DNA of 64,000 bases from Butyrivibrio sp. XPD2006 (GCF_000420865.1 NZ_ATVT01000007.1:158391-222390), one strand, 5' to 3'; numbered from the stretch's first letter, positions 16,591-26,213 are shown. The notes: generated from the sequence alone by a model not told the origin. Numbers and translations: made by a program.

Positions 16591-17652
16591 TTAAAGAGCG
16601 TACAAAGTATTATCCTCAAAAGTAAGGAATACTGTATCGCCTACTTTATAGATCTTTTTATTCTTAGGATTGTACTCCTGGATCTTAACAAAGCTCTCGC
16701 CGACCTTAATGCGATAATCCTGATATGCGCCCATAAAGCATGAATAATCTACAATGCCCTTAATAGCTCCTGCATCAGAAAGAGTCGCTCCCTCAGGTCT
16801 TAGTACAACGTCGCATTCAGAACCCATCTCAAGGTTTCCTGTTGCGCACTTTACTGCTGCTCCATCAATTTCAACCATATCCTGACCGGTAACCTTGGCC
16901 TTAAGGAAATTACACTCGCCGATAAAGTCTGCAACAAACTTGCTGTTAGGATAGTAATAAGCTTCCTGAGGTGTTGCCACCTGCTCTACTATGCCCTTGT
17001 TCATGATGATGACCTTATCGGAAATAGCCATAGCCTCTGACTGATCATGTGTTACATAAACAGCTGTGATGCCTGCTTCCTGCTGGATACGTCTGATCTC
17101 TGTTCTCATAGAAACCCTGAGCTTGGCATCAAGGTTTGACAAAGGCTCATCGAACAAAAGAACTCCCGGCTCAATAACAAGCGCTCTTGCCAGAGCAACT
17201 CTCTGCTGCTGTCCGCCTGAGAGCTGGTTTGTCATACGGTTCTCCATTCCCTCAAGTCCAACCAGTGCAAGGATGTCGGTGACTTTTTTCTTAATTGTCT
17301 CTGAATCCATCTTTCGAAGCTTAAGTCCGTAAGCTACGTTATCAAAAATATTGTAGTGAGGAAGAAGCGCATAGCTCTGGAAAACCATAGCTGTATCACG
17401 CTTATTGGGAGTCAGCGCATTTATAGGCTCACCTCCCAGATAGATCTCACCCTCATCCGGTGACTCAAATCCTGCGATCATACGAAGTGTTGTTGTCTTT
17501 CCGCAGCCGGACGGGCCAAGCAGTGTAACAAAGCTGCCGGGTTCAATCTCGAGATTCTGATCTTTTACTGCATAAAAATCTTTCCCTGTCTTGGGATCTT
17601 TATAAATCTTTGAAATGTGTTCAAGGCGTACGCCCTTTTTCTCTTTTGCCAT
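16591..17652 (-). CDS. ABC transporter ATP-binding protein, AfuC/FbpC/PotA type
   Basis: A 353-residue importer ATPase: Walker A GPSGCGKTTT near residue 46, signature LSGGQQQRVALARAL, Walker B VLLFDEPLSNLD, switch His in YVTHDQSEAM, and a C-terminal TOBE-type regulatory domain of about 110 residues. The ATG at 17652 has AGGTGG five bases upstream; an in-frame GTG at 17661 lacks a ribosome site. It is usually annotated as ferric or polyamine/spermidine ATPase. With the fused permease and binding protein it makes a complete AfuABC/FbpABC-type importer. The neighbouring HptRSA-like sensor makes a sugar-phosphate substrate more likely than iron (inference). Confidence 0.9.
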   Translation of the reverse strand: MAKEKKGVRLEHISKIYKDPKTGKDFYAVKDQNLEIEPGSFVTLLGPSGCGKTTTLRMIAGFESPDEGEIYLGGEPINALTPNKRDTAMVFQSYALLPHYNIFDNVAYGLKLRKMDSETIKKKVTDILALVGLEGMENRMTNQLSGGQQQRVALARALVIEPGVLLFDEPLSNLDAKLRVSMRTEIRRIQQEAGITAVYVTHDQSEAMAISDKVIIMNKGIVEQVATPQEAYYYPNSKFVADFIGECNFLKAKVTGQDMVEIDGAAVKCATGNLEMGSECDVVLRPEGATLSDAGAIKGIVDYSCFMGAYQDYRIKVGESFVKIQEYNPKNKKIYKVGDTVFLTFEDNTLYAL

Positions 17653-17705
17653 TTTATCCACCTATCTCGCATTATCATGCGGCCTTAAATTCATCTTTGG
17701 TTTCT

Positions 17706-19418
17706 TTAATCTTCTATGTTGACTTTACGGCTGGTTCCGAAATACTTCATAAATATGTTCATAAGAAGAACCGCTGTATAAGTGATAAGAATAAGGATAG
17801 TCGCAAATGCACATGCTATTCCGTAAGCACCCTTCTCTGCAAACTCATTGATCTGAACGGTAATGAGAAGGTAAGAAGGTGTAACCAGAAGGATGATAGC
17901 ACTGATGGCTGTTATACTCCTTACGAAGGAAGTAACAAAACCGCTCAGGAAACTGTCCTTAATAAGAGGAAGCGTAACTGTCATGAATACCTTGAAGCTG
18001 TCTGCGCCCATGTCATACGCTGACTCCTCGATACTCTTATCGATCTGGCGAAGTGCGGAAATTCCGCTTCGTGTACCGGTAGGTAGGCTTCGTACCACGA
18101 AAACGATGACCAGGATAGCTCCTGTTCCGTAGAGTCCCTGAAGGAAGCCTGTTCCGAAGATACCGCCTGAGAATCCTCTGATGTATCCGATACCAAGAAC
18201 TGTTCCGGGAACTGCCATAGCCAGCATTGATACCGCCTCGATGAATCCTTTGGCTTTAAACTTTCTCTTTACGACCAGATAAGAGATTATCATGGACAAA
18301 AGAGCTGTTATAGGAGCTGAAATAAGCGAAAGGATAAAGCTGTCCTTGAATGCCTTAAACCCTTTGTACTTGGTAAATACCTGGCCAAACCACTTGAATG
18401 TCAGGTGGAAATCATATCCCCAGGTTCTGAACATAGCACCAAAAGGCACGCAGATATACATAATGATTACAAAGAGTGCAAGGCCTGAGCATAGGATTGT
18501 AAGAGGTACGGTAACGCTCTTGTCTGTAATGAGCATACGTTCTCTTGATGCCTTACCTGAAAGTGTTGCAGTGCTCTTTGCCTCGAGATAATACTTCTGA
18601 ACAACGAACATAAGAAGTGTGATTGCCAGAAGAACTACCGCCATGGCTGCTGCACCCTGCTTGTCATAAGCACCTGTGATCTGCAGGTAAATTGTTGTTG
18701 CAAGTGTATCGTATGAACCACCGATGATCATAGGGTTTGCAAAGTCTGCAATAGACTCGATGAAGGTTACAAGGAAAGCATTTCCGAGTCCCGGAAGTAT
18801 AAGGGGAAGCGTAACCGTCATAAATACCTTGAATCTGGAAGCGCCCATATCTCTGGCTGCTTCCTCAAGGGAAGGATCGATGTTTTTCAAAAGACCCTTG
18901 AGCATCATGTAGCATACAGGGAAAAATGTAAGGGTCTGGACTATTGCAATACCCCAGAAGCCGTACACACTGTTGTCATAGATATGTAAAAGAAATCTTG
19001 TGATGATACCTGCTTTTCCGAAAAGCATGATCATTGAAAGTGACAAAACAAATGGAGGTGAAACTACAGGAAGCATGGATACAACCTTAAAGAGACCTTC
19101 CATGAATTTTGTACGAAGTTTGACATAAACCTCAACATAGGCAAACAGAAGGCCTATGAGAGCCGATGCAATTCCGACTAAAAATCCTACCTTAAGAGTG
19201 TTTGTAATAGCGCGCCTGAAGTTGGGCAGATCCATTACCCTCTTAAATGTATCAAGTGTTACTCCCTCTTCCGTCACAAAACTGTCCACCAACAGGATTG
19301 CCAGCGGGTACAGGATAAAGACTGTAAGAAAAACCACCAAAACTATAATGGTTGTCACCATAATGGGATCAGCCATCAGCTTTTTTCTGTCAAGGCTGGC
19401 GCTTTGACTCTTTGCCAT
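17706..19418 (-). CDS. ABC transporter permease with two fused permease domains, AfuB/FbpB type
   Basis: A 570-residue protein with about twelve transmembrane segments in two BPD_transp_1 halves. Each half has an EAA loop that contacts the ATPase: EEAARDMGASRFKVFMTVTL in the first and EESAYDMGADSFKVFMTVTL in the second, so the halves are clearly related. Fused permeases of this size are typical of FbpB/AfuB. Start ATG at 19418 with GAGGAGG a few bases before. It lies between the binding protein gene (hairpin in the 80-bp gap) and the ATPase gene (53-bp gap). Confidence 0.92.
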   Translation of the reverse strand: MAKSQSASLDRKKLMADPIMVTTIIVLVVFLTVFILYPLAILLVDSFVTEEGVTLDTFKRVMDLPNFRRAITNTLKVGFLVGIASALIGLLFAYVEVYVKLRTKFMEGLFKVVSMLPVVSPPFVLSLSMIMLFGKAGIITRFLLHIYDNSVYGFWGIAIVQTLTFFPVCYMMLKGLLKNIDPSLEEAARDMGASRFKVFMTVTLPLILPGLGNAFLVTFIESIADFANPMIIGGSYDTLATTIYLQITGAYDKQGAAAMAVVLLAITLLMFVVQKYYLEAKSTATLSGKASRERMLITDKSVTVPLTILCSGLALFVIIMYICVPFGAMFRTWGYDFHLTFKWFGQVFTKYKGFKAFKDSFILSLISAPITALLSMIISYLVVKRKFKAKGFIEAVSMLAMAVPGTVLGIGYIRGFSGGIFGTGFLQGLYGTGAILVIVFVVRSLPTGTRSGISALRQIDKSIEESAYDMGADSFKVFMTVTLPLIKDSFLSGFVTSFVRSITAISAIILLVTPSYLLITVQINEFAEKGAYGIACAFATILILITYTAVLLMNIFMKYFGTSRKVNIED

Positions 19419-19452
19419 TTTGAAATCCTCCTCGAATTAGCTTAAAAGAGAA

Positions 19453-19476
19453 GGGAGGATGGATCAGCATCCTCCC
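19453..19476 (-). terminator. Hairpin between binding protein and permease genes
   Basis: Perfect 9-bp stem GGGAGGATG/CATCCTCCC with a 6-base loop, followed on the minus strand by TTCTCTTTT. It probably acts as a partial terminator or mRNA end that raises binding protein levels over the rest of the operon. Confidence 0.7.
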
Positions 19477-19498
19477 TGTTTAATAAACCCCGTATTTA

Positions 19499-20665
19499 TT
19501 ATTCGGTCTGGAAACGATCGTCAGCTGCGCTTCCGAGTGCGTTCATAACTTCCTCAATGTAAGTTGTTGTGTTCTGCTTAGCATCTTCGAAGTCGTAATC
19601 CATAACGTTCTCAGGATCAAGGCCGAACTCTGTAGCGATCTCAGGCTGCTTAGCGTTGTCGATAACAAGGAACTGGTAAGAACCGTTCTGAGCTGCAAGC
19701 TCTACGCAATCAGGGCTGAGTGCATACTCGATCCAAAGCTTAGCTGCATTTGGATGCTGGCATCCCTTGAAGATAGCTGTTGCACCAACCTCGTAAGATG
19801 TTCCTGTTGAAGGAATTACAAGGCCGATGTTGCCGTATCCGTTGTCAACGATCTGTGTGATACCATCGTGAAGGAATCCGATACCAACAACACACTCACC
19901 TGTACCAACGTTCTTAGAAGGGCCTGAACCTGACTTTGTGTATACTTCGATGTTCTTGTCGAGGTCAACAAGGTACTGGATACCTTCGTCATGACCATAC
20001 TTCTGGATCATTGTGTTGATAACAAGCTTAGCTGTTCCGGCTGTGTTGTAGTTTGAAAGCCAGATAAGTCCTTTGTACTTCTCATCAAGAAGATCCTTCC
20101 AGTCTGCAGGCTCATCAACGCCCATTCTTGCAAGCTCGTCTTTGTTAACCATGAATCCAAGGATTCCCTTGTAGATACCATACCAGTATCCGTCTGCATC
20201 ACGATACTTGTCAGAAAGAAGGTGGCTTGCATTCTGTGCATCATATGCCTCAAGAAGTCCCTCTGAAGCTGCTACGTTGTAAGGATCTGTTGTTCCGCCG
20301 AACCATACATCACCTGAAGGATTTCCGTTCTCTTCTTCGATCTTACTCTGAACCTCACCTGTTGAAAGACGCTGATACTGAACCTTGATTCCATAGAGTT
20401 TTTCAAAGTTCTCACAAGCTGCTGCGAGGTACTCCTCCTCACATGAGCCGTAAACGATAAGCTCTCCCTCTGCCTTGGCTGCTTCGATAAGAGCATCCAT
20501 TCCTGAACTCTCAGCCTCAGCTGCAGGAGCTTCTGTCTCAGCGGGAGCTTCAGTAGCTGCAGGAGCTTCAGTAGTTGCTGCCGGTGTTTCAGGAGCAGCC
20601 TCTCCGCATCCGAACAGACTCAGTGTCATAAGTCCCGCCAATACCAATGCTAATTTCTTTTTCAT
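19499..20665 (-). CDS. ABC transporter substrate-binding lipoprotein, AfuA/FbpA type
   Basis: A 388-residue lipoprotein: signal peptide with lipobox SLFGC near residue 20, an Ala/Pro/Thr/Glu linker to about residue 55, then one binding domain starting LIVYGSCEEEYLAAACENFE. The fold class is that of AfuA/FbpA and 2-aminoethylphosphonate binding proteins. I do not see the adjacent Tyr pair typical of ferric-ion binding FbpA. The ATG at 20665 follows AAAGGAGAAGAATT; the upstream in-frame ATG at 20683 was rejected. First gene of the importer operon, directly after the kinase-regulator operon and its terminator, so the regulator at 20795 is its likely activator. Confidence 0.88.
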   Translation of the reverse strand: MKKKLALVLAGLMTLSLFGCGEAAPETPAATTEAPAATEAPAETEAPAAEAESSGMDALIEAAKAEGELIVYGSCEEEYLAAACENFEKLYGIKVQYQRLSTGEVQSKIEEENGNPSGDVWFGGTTDPYNVAASEGLLEAYDAQNASHLLSDKYRDADGYWYGIYKGILGFMVNKDELARMGVDEPADWKDLLDEKYKGLIWLSNYNTAGTAKLVINTMIQKYGHDEGIQYLVDLDKNIEVYTKSGSGPSKNVGTGECVVGIGFLHDGITQIVDNGYGNIGLVIPSTGTSYEVGATAIFKGCQHPNAAKLWIEYALSPDCVELAAQNGSYQFLVIDNAKQPEIATEFGLDPENVMDYDFEDAKQNTTTYIEEVMNALGSAADDRFQTE

Positions 20666-20707
20666 AATTCTTCTCCTTTCCATTTCGGATCATTGATAAA
20701 TTAATCA

Positions 20708-20751
20708 TAAAAAAAAACAGAAATCGGTAATACCCAAATTTCTGTTTTTTT
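20708..20751. terminator. Terminator after the seven-gene signalling operon
   Basis: ACAGAAAT (20717-20724) pairs with ATTTCTGT (20738-20745); A and T runs on both sides allow termination in either direction. On the minus strand it follows the response regulator gene and precedes the importer gene by about 45 bp. Confidence 0.7.
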
Positions 20752-20794
20752 GTCCAAAATTCTGAACACATTTTATCGGCCTGCGATAGCCTGT

Positions 20795-21556
20795 TTATTT
20801 CACAAAATCTGACGGTGATCTGTCGGTGTATTTCTTGAATACGGTGCTGAAGTATTTGTAATCAGAAAAGCCCGTCATCTCTGAGACTTCATAGACCTTG
20901 TAGGTACCGGTCTCAAGGAGTTTGATTGCCTGCTGGACCCTGTACTTGTTGAGGAAATCCAGATAGGTCTGGCCTGTCGCCTCTTTAAACTTGCGGGAGA
21001 GATAGCTTCCCGATACGCCAAGCTCTTCGGAGAAGGTCTCAATGCTGATCTTTTCAGAGTAGCGTTCTCTCGTTTCTTTGAGTACTTTCTGAATATAGTC
21101 GTTGTCGCCCTCACTCTTAATAAAGAGAGCATCAATATCATCCGCGGTTTTGATCTTGGACGAGAGCTGACGAAGCTGATTGTCCTTCTCTATCTCAGTG
21201 ATGATCTTGCTGATGTTTTTCTTGAGTTCCTCTTCATCCACCGGTTTCATAAGATATGCAGAAACGCCGAGTTCTATTGCTGTCTTGGCATACTCAAAGT
21301 CAGCATAGCTGGTCATTATGATAGCCTTAAAATCAGCTATTTCCTGCCCTTTTCTTATCATCTCTATGCCGTTCATCATCGGCATCATTATGTCTGCAAG
21401 TACAATGTCCGGTGAAAGCTCTTTTATCTTCTCAACACCTTCCTTGCCGTTTGCTGCCTCTCCAACGATGGTACATCCCATGGATACCCAGTCCATTGTA
21501 TATGCAATTCCCTTGCGGATGATATCCTCATCCTCTGCAATCAAAACTCTGTACAT
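20795..21556 (-). CDS. Response regulator, receiver plus AraC domain (HptR/YesN type)
   Basis: A compact 253-residue regulator. Receiver at residues 1-120 (LIAEDEDIIRKG, phospho-Asp in IVLADIMMP, Lys in YLMKPV), short helical linker, then AraC DNA-binding domain (ISIETFSEELGVSGSYLSRK ... GFSDYKYFSTVFKKYTDRSP). Length matches HptR of Staphylococcus aureus (about 250 residues). It begins 11 bp after the kinase gene with ribosome site AGAGGAG. Expected target is the importer operon starting at 20665. Confidence 0.92.
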   Translation of the reverse strand: MYRVLIAEDEDIIRKGIAYTMDWVSMGCTIVGEAANGKEGVEKIKELSPDIVLADIMMPMMNGIEMIRKGQEIADFKAIIMTSYADFEYAKTAIELGVSAYLMKPVDEEELKKNISKIITEIEKDNQLRQLSSKIKTADDIDALFIKSEGDNDYIQKVLKETRERYSEKISIETFSEELGVSGSYLSRKFKEATGQTYLDFLNKYRVQQAIKLLETGTYKVYEVSEMTGFSDYKYFSTVFKKYTDRSPSDFVK

Positions 21557-21567
21557 TCTTCTCCTCT

Positions 21568-23250
21568 TTATCCGGCAGTCCCAGGCGCAACCCTCTTTGG
21601 AAGCGTAAGTCTTACCGTTGTTCCCTCACCTTTTTTGCTTGTGATATCAAGTCCGTAGTCACCATTATACATAAGTCTTATTCTCTGATGAATATTATAA
21701 AGGCCGAAGTGAGCCGGCGCAGTGTCAGGATCCTGTATCGAAGCCTTAAGCTCTTCCAGCACATCCTCGTCAATTCCCACTCCGTCATCCTCACAGATAA
21801 ATATCAGTCTCTCCTGATGCTGATAGCCGTTTATATTTACCGTAAGCTTTTCTTTTTCTCCGAAGCCGTACTTGACTGCATTTTCCAAAAGAGGCTGCAA
21901 AAGGAGCTTGGGAATAAGACAGTCGTTAATGTCCTCCGAGACATTGATGTTGTAAGCAAATCTTTTATTGAATCTTATCTGCAGTATATTGAAATAAAAC
22001 TGAAGATGCTGAAGATCCTCAGCCACGGTTACCTCTTCCCTGGTCTCTCTAATGCTGTATCTGAGAAGTCCCGACAGCGATACTATCATCTTATCCGCAG
22101 AAGCAGCATCTATCTTGGCCATGAACCTGATGTTGTCCAGAGTATTGAACAAAAAGTGCGGATTAAACTGACTCTCCAGCTGCTTAACCTGCGAGAATGC
22201 CGCATTCTGTGCCAGTTCCCTGTTCTGATCAATCTGTTTTTTCAGGCCGTCCAGCATCTCATTAAAGTCATTACCTATGGTCTGGAATTCCTTGGAACTG
22301 TCAATATTCAGGGACACATCAAGATTGCCCTGCTGCACAGCTTCGAAGGCATCTTCAATCTTTTTTACATCTCTTGTATAAACCTCGGAGCTTGTAGCCG
22401 TGCTCTTATAGGTGATGAAAATTATGGCGAAGAAAATGATCGCAACAATGGCCACCAGTATAAGTATCATTCGGGTGCTTCTGTTGATATCTGAGAAGGT
22501 ATATACCTTAAGCCCCTTTACCACAGGGGTTTCGTAGCAGATATATTTCTGTCCGCCAATCCTTGCGTATCCTGTATTCCCCTCCAAAAGACCGTTTATC
22601 TGCCCAAACTCATCGGTAAGGCCCTGGGTATTGTTAAGGTACACCCATCCGCTGTTATCCGTGATGATACAGTACCTGTTCTTGTCGTTTATGATATCTG
22701 CCAGCACCTGATACGGAACGGCATAGATAACGGCATATTTAAGGTCATCGCCTCTGAATACCCCCCTTACCACATAGAGGCTTCCGCTGTAGAGAACAGT
22801 CACGGTGGTATTCGGATTCTCTTTTATCCTGTTCCATATGCCCCAGTTGTCGTATTCCTTGCCTGTCAGATATTCCGGAACTGAATTCTTACTGGTAAAA
22901 AGAGCTTTCCTCTCCTGAGACATTATGATGAGATTCCCGATATCATCATAGTCTGAGGTCCTGCCATAGAGTATTGAAAAGATCCTGTCCTTCACCTTAT
23001 CCACGTCAATGTCGGCAGTTGATACCACAAACTCCACATCGCCTATCATCTCATAGTAGGTTTCCAGTACCTGGTCAATCTCTCCTGCTATACTCTTCGA
23101 ATCCTCTCGGGTTGTCTGTGCCATATAGGCACTCAATGTGAAGATAAAAAGAAATATCGCAGTAAATACAATGGCAATGACAGGGGTAAGCGAAAACAGA
23201 ATAAAGGTTCTTCTGATATTGTCCTGGAAGGATTTGATGTCTCTACTCAT
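21568..23250 (-). CDS. LytS/YesM-type sensor histidine kinase (HptS-like)
   Basis: A 560-residue membrane kinase. Transmembrane segment about residues 18-45, extracellular sensor to about 258, second transmembrane segment about 261-283, a HAMP-like linker (IEDAFEAVQQGNLDVSL), then the kinase core with SQFNPHFLFNTLDNIRF (phospho-acceptor His near residue 365) and ATP-binding motifs LLENAVKYG and CEDDGVGID. The ATG at 23250 lies six bases after GGAGG within the end of the binding protein gene; the ATG at 23256 has no spacing to that site. The 8-bp overlap with the binding protein gene supports a joint sensor. In S. aureus HptRSA the same three parts sense hexose phosphate. Confidence 0.9.
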   Translation of the reverse strand: MSRDIKSFQDNIRRTFILFSLTPVIAIVFTAIFLFIFTLSAYMAQTTREDSKSIAGEIDQVLETYYEMIGDVEFVVSTADIDVDKVKDRIFSILYGRTSDYDDIGNLIIMSQERKALFTSKNSVPEYLTGKEYDNWGIWNRIKENPNTTVTVLYSGSLYVVRGVFRGDDLKYAVIYAVPYQVLADIINDKNRYCIITDNSGWVYLNNTQGLTDEFGQINGLLEGNTGYARIGGQKYICYETPVVKGLKVYTFSDINRSTRMILILVAIVAIIFFAIIFITYKSTATSSEVYTRDVKKIEDAFEAVQQGNLDVSLNIDSSKEFQTIGNDFNEMLDGLKKQIDQNRELAQNAAFSQVKQLESQFNPHFLFNTLDNIRFMAKIDAASADKMIVSLSGLLRYSIRETREEVTVAEDLQHLQFYFNILQIRFNKRFAYNINVSEDINDCLIPKLLLQPLLENAVKYGFGEKEKLTVNINGYQHQERLIFICEDDGVGIDEDVLEELKASIQDPDTAPAHFGLYNIHQRIRLMYNGDYGLDITSKKGEGTTVRLTLPKRVAPGTAG

Positions 23251-24274
23251 TTCCATCCTCCCCCATATAACCCATAAATCTCGATATCCAATCAGACCTG
23301 CTGCCTATTACCTTATCCTTGTCCACCTGCAGTATCTTGATATCTTCTTTGGCGGCCACAAGGCTTGAACTCTCGACATCTTCTCTCACAGAGCGCCTTC
23401 CCAGGTCAGTGGCGATATAAAACTGCGTATTGTAAGCGGTCATGAAGTCAACAAAAGCCTTGGCGCCGTCTGCATTGGCTGCATTTTTGTTTATATATAT
23501 GCCATCTGGCGTGGATACCACTCCCTCATTCATATATACAACCTTGACGTGCTTGCCTCCCTTTAGCATGGTTATAGCTGCTTCTTCAAAAGTAAGTCCC
23601 ACTACAAACTTGCCACTTGCAACTCCCTGATAAACCTCTGATGAGCTGTCAAGGAGTTTGCCGGAGAGGTTATCGGCAAATTCTTCCACATAATCCCATC
23701 CTTTCTCCGGGTCTCCCCCTCCCATTGCATAAAGCATATTGGTCAGATGCTCAAAGGAAGATGAAGACTTCTCCGGACTGGCATAAGCTATTTTACCTGC
23801 CAGTGCCGGATTTAAGAGATCCTCATATCCGTTTATTGTGATATCGCCCAAAAGGTCGGTGTTTACCATAAGAATACTGGGTACATCCGTAAAGCAGGTA
23901 AGAGCATTACCTGCGCCTCTGTACTCAGCATAAAAGCTGTCTTCATTTTCTGTTGTATAAGGTAAAAAGAGATCTTCGTAGGAACCTACGGAAAGAATGG
24001 ATCCTCCCCAAAGCACATCGATTTTCTCCCCATCCTGTATCCTGGAAACAGCTTCTGATGTTCCGCATCGGATCACCTCCACCGTTATCCCGGTCTGTGC
24101 TTCAAACTCACATGCCAGTGGTTTCATGAACTCAATAGGATGCGGCGAAACCACAACAACCTTATTTTCTGCTCCCCCTTCTGCAACTCCCCTGCTGCTT
24201 ATCACCCCATAAGCAATTGCAGCAACTATGATCATCAAGGCGAGAGTAACGAGAATTCTACGTACTCTTTTCAT
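23243..24274 (-). CDS. Extracellular binding protein of the sensor system (HptA/AfuA-like)
   Basis: A 343-residue binding protein with a basic N-terminus (MKRVRRI) and a hydrophobic segment at about residues 7-24 but no lipobox Cys, so it may be secreted or stay anchored by an uncleaved helix. The mature part starts KVVVVSPHPIEFMKPLA, a pattern of AfuA-like binding proteins, and has VLWGGSILSVGSYEDLF near residue 100. The ATG at 24274 follows AGAGGTG; an in-frame ATG further upstream lies inside the previous gene. It overlaps the upstream GGDEF-EAL gene by 17 bp and the kinase gene by 8 bp. Because the importer has its own binding protein, this one most likely delivers ligand to the kinase. 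Confidence 0.88.
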   Translation of the reverse strand: MKRVRRILVTLALMIIVAAIAYGVISSRGVAEGGAENKVVVVSPHPIEFMKPLACEFEAQTGITVEVIRCGTSEAVSRIQDGEKIDVLWGGSILSVGSYEDLFLPYTTENEDSFYAEYRGAGNALTCFTDVPSILMVNTDLLGDITINGYEDLLNPALAGKIAYASPEKSSSSFEHLTNMLYAMGGGDPEKGWDYVEEFADNLSGKLLDSSSEVYQGVASGKFVVGLTFEEAAITMLKGGKHVKVVYMNEGVVSTPDGIYINKNAANADGAKAFVDFMTAYNTQFYIATDLGRRSVREDVESSSLVAAKEDIKILQVDKDKVIGSRSDWISRFMGYMGEDGNE

Positions 24275-26213
24275 TAAACACCTCTTTATTCCAGAATTTG
24301 TTCTGGAGTTCATTCTTGGTAACCACAGGCGAGAGGTAGTCTCCGATGACAAAATCAGCATTCACGTCTTTTATCCTGTCATAAAGCTCTTTGCTGTCTA
24401 TGCCGCTTAAAATGACTTTCTTTCCGAGCTGACTGACCATGTTTACCTTATTGCGAAGGATTGCCTCGCCCTGAACCATATCCACCGAATCAAAATGTCT
24501 TTTGACATCGACATTGATACCGTCAAACTTGTCTATAGTTGTAACATCCAGTCCAAGAAAACCGGAATCAAGGTTAAACAGAATAAATCTGATTCCGATC
24601 TTGTTAAATTCATCTATTATGTATCCTAGCACATCCTGTGCCTGTGTTGCTATTGTATCACTAACACTGAGTATGAGCATCCCCGGGTCTATGCTGTACT
24701 TTTTAATGCATCCCTTTACCTTGTCGACAAGTTCCTGGGTAAGTACCTGAACAGACATGATATTGATCGTAAAGACCGATATATCCATATCTGACTTTTT
24801 CACTCCGGAATTGATGAACTGACAAACAGAATCTATCATTCTGAATTCCAGTTCTCCTGCCACACCTGCGTTTTCTGCAACTGTTTTGAACTCCGAGAAT
24901 CTGATCTTACCTATTATAGGGTCGTTGAGGGTCAAAAGAGCATCTGCCGAATACACGCCCATAGTCTTTTTCAGGTAGACGGGGTGATATACCACTCTGA
25001 AAGCGTCTCCCGCAATACCTCTTATGATAGCTTTTTCAACATCGATGTTTCTAAGCATGAAGTCAAGATCTTTTCCCTTGAAAACTGTCTTATCAACATC
25101 ACCAGTATTGCTCTCGGAAAGTCTTAAAATATCATCGGCATCGTTAAACTCATCGGGGCACTTTACGCATATTATCTTGGCTTTGATATTGGTAGCACTG
25201 TCTCCTACCTCAAAGCTCTGCTCAAATCTCTTTACTATCCTGTCAATGACATCATCAGCATTAAAGTCGCACATATCTTCGCATAGCATATAAAAGATTC
25301 CGCCGGTAGTTCTGTACACATCGAATCTGTAGTTGATTCCTTTAAGGAATTTAGCCACACTGATAAGGATCATGTCATATCCTTCATTTCCCATGAGCCT
25401 GCGATAAAGGTCCACGCTGTCAATGCGGACACATATTACATAAAACTCTTTTCCCACATTAATACTGCTCTTTAAGTCCTGTACAAGAGCTGACCTGTTA
25501 TATGCCTGAGTCTTATAATCCAGCCTGTAGTCATCTTTTTCAATCATGATCATGATGCCCATAAGACCAAGGGACTCCGCAAGCATCTCGAAGATGATCT
25601 CCGGAAAGACCATCTGTACAATTACTCCGGTCACTGCAAGCCCCAGGAAATAGAACATGGCAATCTTCTGTAAATGATTCATTGTATACCAGTAACGCCC
25701 CAGAAGATAAAAGCAGAACATGAGATAAAACGCACTGATGATGTAAGCCAGATATACTCCGTTTCCTCTGACAAGACTACCCTCTATGTCGTTTCTGATG
25801 ATAAAACCGGTCAAAGGGTTGGTTATAACCGCAACTTCGAGCAGCAGGCAGGGCGACAGAAAGACAGCAAGCTTGAGCTTACTTCTGTATCTGTGGAACA
25901 CGTTGCAGACAAGTATTATATAAAGCGCAAATACCGGAACAAAAGCAAAGTGTGTTCCGTAATATGCAAGCTTATTAAAGTAGACAACATTGTATTTAAC
26001 CTTCATGGAAATATCGCTGTCAAGAACTACAGTGTTGACGATTCCTGTCACACAGTCGAAAAGAGTAATGATCAGGGCAGCAAGAAATAAACGGCTGCGG
26101 AGCCTTTTCTTGGTCTCTCTTTTCATTACAGCCGTGTAGAATATACATGTTATGCAGATCATCAGTGCAGCAGTCCTAAAGGATAGCGCTCCTATAGGAT
26201 TTATATCACCCAT
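24258..26213 (-). CDS. Membrane protein with degenerate GGDEF and EAL domains
   Basis: A 651-residue protein: about seven hydrophobic segments (residues 1-220), a GGDEF-like domain (about 230-385) and an EAL-like domain (about 390-640). The GGDEF loop reads TGGIFY. The EAL site reads DAL inside YSADALLTL; the conserved metal-binding Asn, ELTES and DDFGTG motifs are replaced by TINIMS, SVSDT and FNLDSGF. Neither cyclase nor c-di-GMP phosphodiesterase activity is expected. The N-terminal half matches the layout of the hybrid kinase at 26979-30776 (shared words such as VFALYIILVCNV and ALYIILVCNVF), so the two are paralogues. It starts 3 bp after the receiver gene. Confidence 0.88.
   Translation of the reverse strand: MGDINPIGALSFRTAALMICITCIFYTAVMKRETKKRLRSRLFLAALIITLFDCVTGIVNTVVLDSDISMKVKYNVVYFNKLAYYGTHFAFVPVFALYIILVCNVFHRYRSKLKLAVFLSPCLLLEVAVITNPLTGFIIRNDIEGSLVRGNGVYLAYIISAFYLMFCFYLLGRYWYTMNHLQKIAMFYFLGLAVTGVIVQMVFPEIIFEMLAESLGLMGIMIMIEKDDYRLDYKTQAYNRSALVQDLKSSINVGKEFYVICVRIDSVDLYRRLMGNEGYDMILISVAKFLKGINYRFDVYRTTGGIFYMLCEDMCDFNADDVIDRIVKRFEQSFEVGDSATNIKAKIICVKCPDEFNDADDILRLSESNTGDVDKTVFKGKDLDFMLRNIDVEKAIIRGIAGDAFRVVYHPVYLKKTMGVYSADALLTLNDPIIGKIRFSEFKTVAENAGVAGELEFRMIDSVCQFINSGVKKSDMDISVFTINIMSVQVLTQELVDKVKGCIKKYSIDPGMLILSVSDTIATQAQDVLGYIIDEFNKIGIRFILFNLDSGFLGLDVTTIDKFDGINVDVKRHFDSVDMVQGEAILRNKVNMVSQLGKKVILSGIDSKELYDRIKDVNADFVIGDYLSPVVTKNELQNKFWNKEVFNEKST

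Noticed and set aside
15881..20665. Annotation as a ferric iron importer
   Set aside because: Family names suggest iron, but the HptRSA-like neighbours and lack of an evident iron-binding Tyr pair or Fur-like site favour another substrate; left as AfuABC/FbpABC type.
21688..22494. Open frame of 268 codons on the plus strand
   Set aside because: It is antisense to the well-supported kinase gene, has no ribosome site and no recognisable protein features; a coding-shadow frame.
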